Shown here piece by piece: positions 9,888 to 20,308 of a stretch of 64,000 bases of DNA; position 1 is the first letter of the stretch, and every line of letters starts with the position of its first letter. The DNA comes from G963667425 sp963667425 [NCBI: bacterium] (GTDB lineage: Bacteria; UBP6; UBA1177): assembly GCA_963667425.1 (NCBI GenBank), contig OY763407.1:1-64000 (forward strand), in the 5' to 3' direction. Below the pieces are notes generated by a model, which saw nothing but the letters and a program-made list of their open reading frames with translations, did no database searches and was not told the DNA's origin. The position numbers and the translations under genes are program-made.

Positions 9888-10964
9888 ATGAAAAAAATCA
9901 GTCTTATACTTATCTTTTCGATTCTTTTTTCTTTTATTGCAACATCATGCAGTGAAGGAAATGCAAAAGAAAACAGTGTTTCAAAGAGCGAGCTTATAAA
10001 AAATGTAAAAGTTTTTCATCCTGAAAAAAAGAATATTCCGATAATTATAGAAACAGGAATCACACTTAAAGCTGAAGAAGTGAGTGAAATATCATCAGAA
10101 GTTAGTGCTCCTCTGCTTAAATGGTATGTTGAAAAAAATGATTTTGTGAAAAAAGGTGCTCCCATAGCAAAACTTGATCCTGTAAATTATGAAATTCAGA
10201 GAAATCAGGCAGAAGGAAATCTTAAAGCTCTTGAATCACAATATTCAAGCGTTTCAAAAGACTATGAAAGAATCAAAAGACTCGTTGATAAAAATGCGGC
10301 ACCAAAGCAGCAGCTTGATTCTCTGGAAGCTCAGTTTGAAGCTCTTCAAAACCAGATAAGTGTTGCAAAAGAAAATGTTGAACTGGCAAACAGAATGGTA
10401 AGAAAAACTATTCTTAGAGCTCCCTACACAGGAATTATAATAGATAGAAAAGCATCGGTTGGAGAATTCATAGCTGCCGGAGCAAAAGAGCTTGTCACTA
10501 TGGCAAAAAACGATGTTCTTGAAGCTGAAATAAATATTTCTGAAATGTTTTACGGAAAAATAGACAAAGACAGTGATATTACTTTCTACATCCCAACTCT
10601 TGACAGAGAGATAAAAGGAACAATAAAAAGTGTTTCTTCCAATATAGATTCAATGAAGCAGTTTAATCTGATAGCTGACGTTGATAATTCAAAAAATGAA
10701 ATACCTTCAGGAATTTATGCAATAGCTCATGTATCTTCAAAAGCGAATGAAAGAATAATTCTTCCAAGTTCGGCAATAAAAGAGACAGGAAAAAACAGAG
10801 GAGAAATTTATACTGTTGATGAGCATGGGCTTATAAAGAAAGTTAATGTTGTAATTTCAATAGTTTTTGAAGATGGTATTGAGGTTAAAGGAAATCTTCC
10901 TGAAATTATTATAAAAGATGCCAACAGTGTGGTTTTAGGCGAAAAAGTCGAAACATCGCTTTAA
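9888..10964 (+). CDS. RND efflux periplasmic adaptor (membrane fusion protein), lipoprotein
   Basis: This 358-residue protein starts with a lipoprotein signal (ISLILIFSILFSFIATSC). It then shows the usual order of a membrane fusion protein: a lipoyl/barrel-sandwich half (SEVSAPLLKWYVEKNDFVKKG), a helical hairpin (about 95-165), the second lipoyl half (ILRAPYTGIIIDRKASVGEF), and beta-barrel and membrane-proximal domains. It bridges the inner-membrane pump to the TolC channel. Seventeen bases separate it from tolC and eighteen from the pump gene. Confidence 0.92.
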   Translation: MKKISLILIFSILFSFIATSCSEGNAKENSVSKSELIKNVKVFHPEKKNIPIIIETGITLKAEEVSEISSEVSAPLLKWYVEKNDFVKKGAPIAKLDPVNYEIQRNQAEGNLKALESQYSSVSKDYERIKRLVDKNAAPKQQLDSLEAQFEALQNQISVAKENVELANRMVRKTILRAPYTGIIIDRKASVGEFIAAGAKELVTMAKNDVLEAEINISEMFYGKIDKDSDITFYIPTLDREIKGTIKSVSSNIDSMKQFNLIADVDNSKNEIPSGIYAIAHVSSKANERIILPSSAIKETGKNRGEIYTVDEHGLIKKVNVVISIVFEDGIEVKGNLPEIIIKDANSVVLGEKVETSL

Positions 10965-10982
10965 TTGTGAAAGGGAGGATTT

Positions 10983-13900
10983 ATGTTTCTATCTAAAATT
11001 GCTATTAAAAATCCTGTGTTTATCGTAATGATAACACTGGCTCTGATTCTGTTTGGTATTGTTGCAATAAAAACACTTGGAGTTGAGCTTACACCATCTT
11101 TTGATGTTCCTTATGTAACAATAACAACCGTTTATCCAGGTGCAGACGCTAAAACAATAGAAGAAGAGGTTACAAAAAAGATTGAAGATGAAGTCGGTAT
11201 TATCAGCGGAATTGATACTCTTTCATCAACAGTCGTTGATAACGTAAGTGTTACTGTTATAAAATTTAAAGATAATGTAAAAAGTGACACTGCAACACAG
11301 GATGTAAGAGATAAAATATCAACAGTTAAATCATCACTTCCTGATGATGTTGAAGATCCTATTGTTGAAAAGCTAGACATAAACGCTACAGCTTTTATGT
11401 CTATTATTTTAAAAGCGCCAGCCGGTGCAAACACTGCTGAAGTTACTGAGCTTGCAAAAAAGAGAATTAAAGAAAGAATTGCCTCAATAGCCGGTGTCGG
11501 TAAAGTTGAAATGTACGGCGGACGTGAAAGAGAAATAAAAATCTTAATGAATCCTCTCAAACTTGATTCATATAAAATTCCGCCTATATCTCTTATTCAG
11601 ATGCTTGGCGCTTCTTCAATAAAAGTTCCTGCAGGAACAATAAAAATGAAAAACGGCAGTGAAGATGTTTCCGTTAAAGGTGACGGAGAAATAACAACTG
11701 TATCTGAATTCATGGAGATGCCGCTTTTAAAAAGTGAAAATGGAAGCACACTTAAAGTAAAAGACTTTGCAAGAGTGCTTGATGGGCTTGAAGAAGAGGA
11801 GTCAGCATCATTTCTTGATCTTTCTCAGGCAATTGGTCTTGATGTAAAAAAGCAAGGTAAAGTCAATGTTGTTGCTCTTGCAAAAACAGTTAGAGACGAA
11901 TTAAAAAAGATTGGTGAAACCCTTCCTGAAGGATACTCAATAGAAGTTATCGGCGATACTACGCCGTTTACACAGACAGCCGTTTCAGGTTCCATGAAAG
12001 ATGTTTTCATGGGAGCTGTTTTTGCCATCATGGTCGTTCTTCTTTTCCTTATGAATAAACGTGCTTCACTTATTATTGCAGTTTCTCTGCCTACTTCCAT
12101 CATTGGAACATTTTTCTTCGTAAAAGCCATGGGCTTCACACTTAACTTCATGACAACGCTGGCTCTTTCGCTTTCTGTTGGTATACTTACGGATGATGCT
12201 ATAGTTGTTATCGAAGCCATTTTTAGGCACGTAAAAGAAGGAAAGACAAAAATAGCGGCAGCTATGGCGGCAACAAATGAAGTGGGGCTTGGTGTTATTT
12301 CCGCCGAGCTCTCACTTCTTGCAGTTTTTGGCCCAACCATTATTATGAGCGGTCTTGTCGGACAGCTCTTAAAGGAATTCAGTATTACTGTTGTGTTTGC
12401 AATTCTTATCAGTCTCATTGCAAGTTTTACAGTTACACCACTATTTGCTTCATACATTCTTAAAGAGGAAAAGAACAATTTTTTCCTTTTCAAATTCATG
12501 GAAAAATTTCTTACAAAACTTGAAAACGGATACTCAAATCTTGTTGCATTTGTCCTTAAACACAAAGTAATAACATTAATAATGGCAATTATGATATTTG
12601 TAGGAAGTCTTTCTCTTTTTAAATACCTTAAAACAACATTTACACCCGACATAGATATGGGGCTTTTTACTGTGAAAGTTGAACTTCCACCTGAAACTTC
12701 CATTGAAAAGTCAAAGGAAGTTTCAAGAGAAGTTATTGAAAAGCTTGATAAGTATAAATGGGAAAAGAATGTTTATACATCAATTGGTGCAAGTGCAACA
12801 AAAGAAAAATATATCATTACTTCAAAAGTTACAATGCAGGATCTTAAACTGAGAAAAGAATCTATTATTGAAGCAATAGATATAGTAAGAAATGATTTTG
12901 CATATATGAAGGATAAATACAATGCAAAAATATACTTTATTGCAGGTGATGAAAATATGTCATCGGGTTCTCCTGTTCAGATGTATCTTCTTGGAAGCAA
13001 TTTCGAAGAACTTGATAAAGCAGGCAAAATGATAATAGCATTCATGAATCAGGATGGCGGTTTTAAAGACGCAAAATCTGATAACAAAGGCTTTAAAAAA
13101 GAGATCAGAGTAAAGCTTGATCATCAGAAAATGGCAGACCTTGGGGTAAACAGCAGTGAAACAGCTATAATATTGAGGTATCTTATAAGTGGAGTAAAGA
13201 TTGCCGAATTTGATAACGCAAATGGAGAAACTGACGAAGTAAAAGTATATATTGATGATCCGTACAAAAACCTCGATTATATAAGAAATATTCCTCTAAA
13301 AAGCACATCAATGCAGGGCGTAAGACTCTCTGATGTAGCAGATATAACCTATGATGCGGCTTTAGTGCAGATAAACAGATATGCAAAAAACAGAAGCATA
13401 CAGATATCTTCAGATGTCGCACTTGGTCATGACCTTGGTACGCAGATGACAAAATTAAGAACTTTTGCTTCAAAAAATTTGCCGGCTGGAATAACTTTTG
13501 AAGAAGGCGGCGATGCAAAAATGATGACAGAGTCATTTACTGATCTTATCACAGTTCTTATAATTGCGCTTTTCCTTGTTTATATAGTTCTCGCAAGTCA
13601 GTTCAACTCATTTATACATCCGCTCACAATTATGACGGCACTTCCTTTTGCAGTAACAGGTGCACTGATAACATTATTTATTACAAATATGGAATTAAGT
13701 ATTTTTACTTTCATTGGAATCATCATGCTCATGGGAATTGTTACTAAAAACTCTATTCTCCTTGTCGATTTTACACTTCAGCTCATAAAAGAAGGCTATG
13801 ATGTAACAAGTGCGCTTGTAAAATCATCAAAAACAAGACTCCGTCCAATCCTCATGACCGCAGGAACAACAATTATCGGTATGATTCCTGCAGTTATATC

Positions 13901-14069
13901 GATGTCAGAAGGTGCAGAAATGAAAAGGTCAATGAGCTGGGCAGTTATGGGAGGACTTGTCTTTTCAACATTTGTAACGCTCATTATTGTTCCTGTTATC
14001 TTCACATTTATGAACAAATTTTCTTCAAAAAACAACAAGGAAAGAGAAAAGGAAATCGCCTCTCTCTAA
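10983..14069 (+). CDS. RND efflux pump, AcrB/HAE1-type permease
   Basis: This 1028-residue protein has the length and duplicated layout of HAE1-type pumps, with 12 expected membrane helices and two large periplasmic loops. Family marks include the N-terminal AIKNPVFIVMITLALILFG helix, the helix-4 motif GILTDDAIVVIEAIFRH with its proton-relay Asp pair, and GIVTKNSILLVDFTLQLIKEG in the second half. It should export substrates by proton antiport from the inner membrane or periplasm into the TolC duct. The substrate is unknown; biosynthetic genes in the same operon suggest an endogenous lipid or glycolipid rather than only drugs. Confidence 0.95.
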   Translation: MFLSKIAIKNPVFIVMITLALILFGIVAIKTLGVELTPSFDVPYVTITTVYPGADAKTIEEEVTKKIEDEVGIISGIDTLSSTVVDNVSVTVIKFKDNVKSDTATQDVRDKISTVKSSLPDDVEDPIVEKLDINATAFMSIILKAPAGANTAEVTELAKKRIKERIASIAGVGKVEMYGGREREIKILMNPLKLDSYKIPPISLIQMLGASSIKVPAGTIKMKNGSEDVSVKGDGEITTVSEFMEMPLLKSENGSTLKVKDFARVLDGLEEEESASFLDLSQAIGLDVKKQGKVNVVALAKTVRDELKKIGETLPEGYSIEVIGDTTPFTQTAVSGSMKDVFMGAVFAIMVVLLFLMNKRASLIIAVSLPTSIIGTFFFVKAMGFTLNFMTTLALSLSVGILTDDAIVVIEAIFRHVKEGKTKIAAAMAATNEVGLGVISAELSLLAVFGPTIIMSGLVGQLLKEFSITVVFAILISLIASFTVTPLFASYILKEEKNNFFLFKFMEKFLTKLENGYSNLVAFVLKHKVITLIMAIMIFVGSLSLFKYLKTTFTPDIDMGLFTVKVELPPETSIEKSKEVSREVIEKLDKYKWEKNVYTSIGASATKEKYIITSKVTMQDLKLRKESIIEAIDIVRNDFAYMKDKYNAKIYFIAGDENMSSGSPVQMYLLGSNFEELDKAGKMIIAFMNQDGGFKDAKSDNKGFKKEIRVKLDHQKMADLGVNSSETAIILRYLISGVKIAEFDNANGETDEVKVYIDDPYKNLDYIRNIPLKSTSMQGVRLSDVADITYDAALVQINRYAKNRSIQISSDVALGHDLGTQMTKLRTFASKNLPAGITFEEGGDAKMMTESFTDLITVLIIALFLVYIVLASQFNSFIHPLTIMTALPFAVTGALITLFITNMELSIFTFIGIIMLMGIVTKNSILLVDFTLQLIKEGYDVTSALVKSSKTRLRPILMTAGTTIIGMIPAVISMSEGAEMKRSMSWAVMGGLVFSTFVTLIIVPVIFTFMNKFSSKNNKEREKEIASL

Positions 14070-14084
14070 AAATCGGAGTCAGTT

Positions 14085-16517
14085 TTGCAAAGATTTTATG
14101 AAAATTTTATAAAACTATCATGGAGAAGGAGCGGGCTAATGCTCCTTCTCCTTATCTTGCTTATAATAAGCGGTCTTTATTATTTAAAACATTCCATAAA
14201 AATAGATACCGACCTTAAAGCTCTTTTTAAAGGAACAAATAAAACAGTTGTTGAACTGGAAAAACTTGAGCAGGAGGTAGGCAGCTATTCTACAATCCTT
14301 GTTGTAGCATCATCACCTGATAGAGAAAAAAATATTGAAGCTTTATCTAATATAAAAAAAGAAATTGAAAACAATCCTCTTGTCCGTTTTGCAGATTTTG
14401 ACAGAAACACGGATTACATTGAAAAACATGCGCTCCTTTTTGCTTCAATTGATGAACTTAACAGAATAAAAGATGAAATAACAAAGCAGATACAGGAAAA
14501 AGTTAAAGAATCTCTGGATCTGGAAAAAGAAAAAGCTTCAAACGATGAAAATCCTGATTCAAAGTTTGATGAAATAATAAAGAAAAGTGAAAAATATAGA
14601 AAAAATTACAAATTAGATCGTTATTATGAGACAGCTGGCGGCACTCTAATAGCAATGAAAGTGCGCCCGAATGGAAATGAGACAAATATAAAAGATACTC
14701 AGAAAATAGTTAATCTTTTAGACGATGTCATACAAAAGACAGACCCGTCAAAACTTGGAGTAAAAGTAGAAGCCGGAGGACCTTTCAGAAACAAGCTAAA
14801 AGAGATGAAAGCAATATATAACGATGTCTTTTCAACGCTGGCAATATGTATTTTACTGCTTTCCTTTACAATAATATTCTATTTTCGTTCATTCAGATCT
14901 CTTTTTATAGTATTTCTTCCGTTATCGGTCGGAGTACTTACGGCAATATCTGCAATGCAGTTCTTTACAGGCGGATTTAATATAATTTCAGCATTTTCAT
15001 TTACCATTTTATATGGACTTGGAATAGATTTCAGTATACATCTGCTTGGAAGATTCAGCGAAGAGCGGGAAAATAGTAAAAATGCACTTGAGGCGCTGAT
15101 TAAAAGCTCAAATATTGTTATTCCTGCAATAACATCAGGTGCAGTAACAACAATAGCCGCATTCTTTTCACTCATATTCATAGATTTTAAAGGATTTTCC
15201 GATTTTGGACTAGCTGCCGCCATAGGAGTTTCAACATCATTTCTGGCAATAATCATATTCTTTCCATCAGTTCTTTTTTTCTTTGATAAAATAAAACCGC
15301 TGAAAATAAAAGCTGTAAAACTCTCATTTTTGTCATTTGTCTACAATAAAGCATCAAAAAAACCTCTTATTGCGACACTTTTATTTATATTGATTACAGT
15401 GCTGGGACTCATATCTATTCACTTTGCCAAAGTGGAATATAACTTTGATAACCTTAGTTTTCCTGGAAAGTATGACCCATCTGCAATTAGCAGAAAGTAT
15501 ATTGAATCTGTACGCAAAGATAAAAATGATTTCATGTCAACAGGGCTTCCTTCATTTATTCTTACAGATTCAAAAAAAGAGACTGAAGATGTAAGCCGTG
15601 CTCTGGATAAAATCAAAAAAGATAAAAACAAAGAAATAGAATTTAAAGACTACATATCCATATACAGTTTCATTCCTGAGTATCAGACTGAAAAACTTCA
15701 GATAATAAAGAAAATAAAAAGGCTTATTGACAGGAAAATAAATCTTTTTGATGATAAAACAATAGAAAGATATAAAAAAGAGTTTGAACCTTATCTTGAA
15801 GTCGCAACACCACTTGAAGAAAAACATCTTCCAGCCTGGATAACAGATAAACTGTCACTTAAAGACGGAACTTATGACAAATTTGTAATCGTGGGACTTG
15901 GCGGAAATAAATCCGACATCAACGATGTCATAAAAATTAAAAGAGAATACGGCACAATAAAAGGAGATATCAAAGATTACAAACTGCTCGGCTCATATAT
16001 GCTGATTGCTGAAATTAAAAATATAATAAATAATCACATTCCGCTTGCAGTAATTTTCTCTTTTACAGCAGTTTTTCTCATTCTTCTGCTTCTTTATCTC
16101 TCATTTAAAGATGCTGTAATAGTATTTCTACCGCTTGCAGCAGGAATTTTATGGATGATACTTACAGCAGTTATACTGGGAATAAAATTCAACATATTCA
16201 ACATGATAGTTATTCCTACAGTTATCGGAACAGGCATAGATTCGGCAATACATGTTTTTCACAGATACAAAAGTGAAAAAGAGGGCGATATGGACAAAGT
16301 TCTTAAAAATACAGGCGGCGCAGTCTTCTTTTCATCGCTTACAACGCTCGTTGGATTTGGAAGCGTGGCTTTTGCCCTTCACAGAGGACTCCGTTCAATA
16401 GGAATAATGGCATCAATCGGAATAATATCCGTAACAATAGTAAATCTTTTATTTTTCCCCGTTTTAATAAAAGCATGGGAAAAAGTAATACACAATAGGG
16501 AGGAGAAGATAAAATGA
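14085..16517 (+). CDS. MMPL/RND-family lipid exporter-like protein
   Basis: This 810-residue protein starts at TTG, with GGAG six bases upstream and no better ATG. It has one N-terminal helix, a periplasmic domain rich in Lys and Glu, a five-helix sterol-sensing-like block (about 245-400), a second periplasmic domain, and a second five-helix block (about 645-800). Both blocks carry the YGLGIDFSIH / IGTGIDSAIH type motif with a membrane Asp. This matches the MMPL/HpnN group that moves lipids across the envelope. It overlaps the next gene by 4 bp (ATGA). Confidence 0.88.
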   Translation: MQRFYENFIKLSWRRSGLMLLLLILLIISGLYYLKHSIKIDTDLKALFKGTNKTVVELEKLEQEVGSYSTILVVASSPDREKNIEALSNIKKEIENNPLVRFADFDRNTDYIEKHALLFASIDELNRIKDEITKQIQEKVKESLDLEKEKASNDENPDSKFDEIIKKSEKYRKNYKLDRYYETAGGTLIAMKVRPNGNETNIKDTQKIVNLLDDVIQKTDPSKLGVKVEAGGPFRNKLKEMKAIYNDVFSTLAICILLLSFTIIFYFRSFRSLFIVFLPLSVGVLTAISAMQFFTGGFNIISAFSFTILYGLGIDFSIHLLGRFSEERENSKNALEALIKSSNIVIPAITSGAVTTIAAFFSLIFIDFKGFSDFGLAAAIGVSTSFLAIIIFFPSVLFFFDKIKPLKIKAVKLSFLSFVYNKASKKPLIATLLFILITVLGLISIHFAKVEYNFDNLSFPGKYDPSAISRKYIESVRKDKNDFMSTGLPSFILTDSKKETEDVSRALDKIKKDKNKEIEFKDYISIYSFIPEYQTEKLQIIKKIKRLIDRKINLFDDKTIERYKKEFEPYLEVATPLEEKHLPAWITDKLSLKDGTYDKFVIVGLGGNKSDINDVIKIKREYGTIKGDIKDYKLLGSYMLIAEIKNIINNHIPLAVIFSFTAVFLILLLLYLSFKDAVIVFLPLAAGILWMILTAVILGIKFNIFNMIVIPTVIGTGIDSAIHVFHRYKSEKEGDMDKVLKNTGGAVFFSSLTTLVGFGSVAFALHRGLRSIGIMASIGIISVTIVNLLFFPVLIKAWEKVIHNREEKIK

Positions 16518-17827
16518 TAGGTGTTATAGACTGCTCTGCAATAAGCAGAAAAGAAAATTCGCTGACATCTTTAATAAGAATCGCAGGAATAACAATTCTT
16601 GAAAGACAAGTCAGAATAATGCGCAGACTGGAAATAAAGAAAATTGCACTAATAGTCAGAAGCGACAGAGAAAAAATAGAAAAAGAGATAAAAAGATTCT
16701 CTTTTAAAGATGTAAAAATTGAAATTACAACACTAACAGAAGAAGGAAGAATAAACTCTCCATTTTTTGCCGAAACATCAAAGCCAATTCTTTATTTTGA
16801 CGGATGCAGCATATTTGACGAAAGACTTCCTGAAAGGTTTTATGAAATAGACAGACAACTTGCCGCACTTATCCCTGAAGAGACACTTTTAATAAATCAG
16901 CGTGACAAAGGAGTCAGAATAGAAGCCGACAGGAAAAACTTTCGATTTACAGGAATAGCGGCAGTTTCCACAGGCTCACTTAAAGCAGTTGATATGAGAA
17001 AAGAGATAAATGTTTCGGAAGAAGTCGTAAACAATATAATCAAAGATACAGGTTCACCTATATTAGATATTTCAGAACTCTCGACATACAACTATGACCT
17101 TAGAAGAGATCAATCCTATACATGGATTTATATTGAAAGCCGTAACGACAACCATCGTGCAAAAAAAGAACTTTTAAACAATGCTCAAAAAAGCGTTCTT
17201 GACTGGCCTGCATGGTTTATCCACAGGCCAATAGAAAAATGGATAACATATCATATATGCGAATGGCCGATAACACCGAATCAGATAACACTTATCAACA
17301 TAGTAGTTGCATTTATAGCAACATACTTCTTTGCAACAGGACATCTTCTGCCTGCAATGATATTTGCAGTAGCAACAGGCATAATTGACGGACTCGACGG
17401 CAAACAGGCAAGAGTAAAAGTGATGATGTCCAAAATCGGCAAGCTGGAAGAGGTAAGTGACAGAATCTATGAATACAGCTGGTATCTTGCCATGGCATAT
17501 TTTCTTGTTCAGAGAGGCTTTGGAACAGTTCCGTACATACTTTTCGGATTCCTTTTTGTCTTTCATGCGCTTGACGTTGCAGTTTCAGCAACATTTAAAT
17601 TTAAAAGACACGTACAGCTCGATGATTTCGGTCAGCTTGAAAGAAATTTCCGCTGGATAGGGAGCAGAAGAAACACAAACATCTGGACACTAATACCATT
17701 TGTCCTTTTCGGACATCTTTACGAAGGACTTATCTTCATAACAGTATACTACGGAATAACAATAGCCTTTAAAATATGGAGAGCTGCCGTGCATCTTTCA
17801 AAAGAGAGCAAAAGAAAAGCAGTATAA
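16514..17827 (+). CDS. CDP-alcohol phosphatidyltransferase-like protein with N-terminal nucleotidyltransferase-like domain
   Basis: This 437-residue protein resembles the layout of bifunctional inositol-phosphate cytidylyltransferase / phospholipid synthases. The N-terminal half (about 1-200) looks like a sugar-nucleotidyltransferase fold but lacks the GxGxRL loop, so it may be inactive. The C-terminal half is a membrane CDP-alcohol transferase with D-G-L-D-G-K-Q-A-R (about residue 294-303). The usual G-x3-D-x3-D end is altered to GKLEEVSDR, with Glu for the third Asp and one residue less. It probably condenses a CDP-activated lipid with an alcohol. It is start-stop coupled to the exporter upstream. 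Confidence 0.8.
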   Translation: MIGVIDCSAISRKENSLTSLIRIAGITILERQVRIMRRLEIKKIALIVRSDREKIEKEIKRFSFKDVKIEITTLTEEGRINSPFFAETSKPILYFDGCSIFDERLPERFYEIDRQLAALIPEETLLINQRDKGVRIEADRKNFRFTGIAAVSTGSLKAVDMRKEINVSEEVVNNIIKDTGSPILDISELSTYNYDLRRDQSYTWIYIESRNDNHRAKKELLNNAQKSVLDWPAWFIHRPIEKWITYHICEWPITPNQITLINIVVAFIATYFFATGHLLPAMIFAVATGIIDGLDGKQARVKVMMSKIGKLEEVSDRIYEYSWYLAMAYFLVQRGFGTVPYILFGFLFVFHALDVAVSATFKFKRHVQLDDFGQLERNFRWIGSRRNTNIWTLIPFVLFGHLYEGLIFITVYYGITIAFKIWRAAVHLSKESKRKAV

Positions 17828-17833
17828 AGGAAA

Positions 17834-19345
17834 ATGGAAACAAAAGAATCGCAGGAAAGAGAGCGAAAGAATAATAAAGACATAATCAAAGGGGCATTAG
17901 TCAACTTATCGGGAATAGTTGCAAAAAGCCTCAACTTTATATTCTTTATAGTTCTCGGCAGATTTTATGGAGCGGAAACAACAGGCTTTTATCTCCTTTC
18001 GTGGACAGCTGTCGATATAATATCTAAAATTTCAATACTTGGATTAGACAGAGCTCTCATCTCTGTCGGAGCAAGGAACATTGCAGCAAAAGATTATCAG
18101 AAACTCTATAACTCCGTTGCAAACAGCATAAAAATAGGTTTTACAGCGTCAGTTCTTACATTTGCTTTTACCCAGATAACAGCAAAAGTGATAACAAATC
18201 ATCTTTTAGAAAGACCTTTTCTTGAAATGCCGCTCAGAATAATGAGCATAGCCCTGTTTTTCTGGACAATGTCAGCAATATTCATAGCAGCATCAAGATC
18301 AATGAGAATAATGAAATACGAAGTCATTATAAAAAGTTTCTCGGAACCATTTGTAATGCTCATTGCGGCAGTAACACTTTACAAAGCCGAAATGGGGATA
18401 AACGCACTTGCAGTATCATTTGTTGCAAGCACATTTGTAGGGGCGGCTCTTTCATTTTATCTCTTCTCACGCAGATTTTCTGTAAAAAGAACCTTTAAAA
18501 CGCTTATTTCAGGAAAAACAGGCACTAAAGAACTCTTTAAACTATCTGCGCCGACAGGAATCTATGACATGCTGAACCTTCTGCTTCAGAGAATTGACCT
18601 TTTTGTGCTGACAAGATACACATCAGCAGCAGTCACAGGAATCTACGGCATAGCATCGGAAATAGCATTCTCAGTAAAAAAAGTAAGACAGTCATTTGAC
18701 CCGATATTCATTCCCGTCATCTCTGAACTTATGGAAAAGAAAGATGAAACAGAGATAAAAAAGCATCTTAAAAACGTTACAAGATGGATATTCACACTCG
18801 ACATACTCCTGGTCGCACTCTTTATGATATTAAAAAGCGAACTTACAGCAATATTCGGCTCAGATTTCACAGCAGGCTCAACAGCAATGATAATACTTGC
18901 AGTATCAGTCCTTATAAACGGAACTTTTGGAATATCAGAGCTGTTTATCCTGATAGAAAAGCCGATGCTGAACATATTCAACACACTCATTACAATTGTA
19001 ATTAATGTAACATTAAATATGATGCTGGTTCCTGAATACGGAATGACAGGCGCAGCAGTTTCAATACTTGTATCGTACATTTTCATGAACACACTTAGAA
19101 TCACCGAAGTTTACATGAAATTCAGATTCCAGCCATTCTCAAAAGAACTATTCAAAACATTTTTTTCAGCAGTTATTCCGCTTGCAGTCATCCTTATAAT
19201 AAAAGAATTTAAAAGCACTCTGATTATAGATACAGCATTATCAGTGACATTTATATTTTCTTTTATTTTCCTCCTCTACATCACAAAAGGGCTGCCTGAA
19301 ATCAAAAAAGTTATAAAAAAAATAAAAAATAAGAGCAAGATATGA
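17834..19345 (+). CDS. Oligosaccharide flippase (Wzx/MATE-like)
   Basis: This 503-residue, highly hydrophobic protein has an expected 12-14 helices and the pattern of polysaccharide-biosynthesis flippases (LVNLSGIVAKSLNFIFFIVL at the N-terminus, then GRFYGAETTGFYLLSWTAVD). Such proteins turn lipid-linked sugars or glycolipids across the inner membrane. It lies six bases after the CDP-alcohol transferase gene and overlaps the radical SAM gene by 4 bp. This supports a route in which a lipid is made in the cytoplasm, flipped, and exported by the upstream pumps. Confidence 0.88.
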   Translation: METKESQERERKNNKDIIKGALVNLSGIVAKSLNFIFFIVLGRFYGAETTGFYLLSWTAVDIISKISILGLDRALISVGARNIAAKDYQKLYNSVANSIKIGFTASVLTFAFTQITAKVITNHLLERPFLEMPLRIMSIALFFWTMSAIFIAASRSMRIMKYEVIIKSFSEPFVMLIAAVTLYKAEMGINALAVSFVASTFVGAALSFYLFSRRFSVKRTFKTLISGKTGTKELFKLSAPTGIYDMLNLLLQRIDLFVLTRYTSAAVTGIYGIASEIAFSVKKVRQSFDPIFIPVISELMEKKDETEIKKHLKNVTRWIFTLDILLVALFMILKSELTAIFGSDFTAGSTAMIILAVSVLINGTFGISELFILIEKPMLNIFNTLITIVINVTLNMMLVPEYGMTGAAVSILVSYIFMNTLRITEVYMKFRFQPFSKELFKTFFSAVIPLAVILIIKEFKSTLIIDTALSVTFIFSFIFLLYITKGLPEIKKVIKKIKNKSKI

Positions 19346-20280
19346 AAAACAAAATTGAATACCCAAAAACAGTAGCAATAGAAACCACAAACAGATGCAA
19401 TGCGACATGCACATTCTGCCCAAACAGCAGGCTCGCAAGAGATAGAACCACAATGAGCGACGAACTATTTGAAAAAATCATAAATGACTGCGTAAAATTC
19501 AATCCCGAATACATTGAACCATTCCTTAACGGCGAACCATTAATGGATAAAAAAATATTTGAAAGAATAAAGCTGATAAAGGAAAAACTCCCGAAAACAA
19601 AAATCAAACTCTACACAAATGCAAACCTCCTCACACCTGAAAAGACAGACAGACTCGCAGAAATCGGAATCCACACACTGTTTGTAAGCATCAACACATT
19701 AAACAGTAAAAAATACAATGAAATAATGGGCTTAAACCTTGAAACCACACTAAGCAACCTCGAATATCTTGTCTACAGAAACAAAAACAAAAGCGTAACA
19801 GAGAAAATGACATTTCGAATGACAAGAACAGACGACACACCGCTCTTTGAACAGGATCAGTTTATCAAATACTGCAAGGAAAATGGAATTCCGTCATACA
19901 TCGTCGGACTATTCAACTATAAAGGCGAAATAGAAAGCCAGCTTCCCATACCAAACTATCCATGTGAACACATAGACAGAATAGACATACTGGCAAGCGG
20001 CAAAGTTACGCTCTGCTGCATGGATCAGGAAGGCGAATATTCATGGGGCGATGTAAATAACGAATCAGTGCTTGACATATTTAACGGAAAAAAAGCAACA
20101 CTATACAAAAAAATGCAGAGAGAAGGAAAACGAAACAAAATCAAGCCATGCAGTGAGTGTAATCTGTTCTGGCCGACACTTAAGCACGTTTCATTTAAAA
20201 ACAAAATAAGCATGGGTATTGACATAGCATGGTATTTCTTAAATAATAAGCCATCAGGCAGAAAACCGCCTGAAGAATAA
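19342..20280 (+). CDS. Radical SAM/SPASM domain protein
   Basis: This 312-residue protein has the radical SAM cluster motif CNATCTFC (C-x3-C-x2-C) near residue 18 inside ETTNRCNATCTFCPNS. A C-terminal SPASM segment carries extra Cys (KVTLCCMDQEG, then KPCSECNLFW) for an auxiliary Fe-S cluster. The LASGKVTLCC...WGDVNNESVLDIF region is typical of SPASM enzymes near polysaccharide or lipid genes. Its reaction is unknown; it probably modifies the operon's product. Its codons end very often in A or C, as in the next gene. Confidence 0.9.
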   Translation: MKNKIEYPKTVAIETTNRCNATCTFCPNSRLARDRTTMSDELFEKIINDCVKFNPEYIEPFLNGEPLMDKKIFERIKLIKEKLPKTKIKLYTNANLLTPEKTDRLAEIGIHTLFVSINTLNSKKYNEIMGLNLETTLSNLEYLVYRNKNKSVTEKMTFRMTRTDDTPLFEQDQFIKYCKENGIPSYIVGLFNYKGEIESQLPIPNYPCEHIDRIDILASGKVTLCCMDQEGEYSWGDVNNESVLDIFNGKKATLYKKMQREGKRNKIKPCSECNLFWPTLKHVSFKNKISMGIDIAWYFLNNKPSGRKPPEE

Positions 20281-20308
20281 ATTGAGAAACATAAAATGAG
20301 AAATTTAA

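Noticed and set aside
11825-12703. Long open frame (about 290 codons) antisense to the RND pump gene
   Set aside because: It mirrors the codon bias of the pump gene, has no ribosome site, and its product shows no domain. The pump frame is certain.
17218-17226. TTATCCACA, like a DnaA box; another at 56698-56706
   Set aside because: Both are isolated and lie inside coding sequence, where they encode conserved FIH-type residues. Neither is clustered or near the composition switch.
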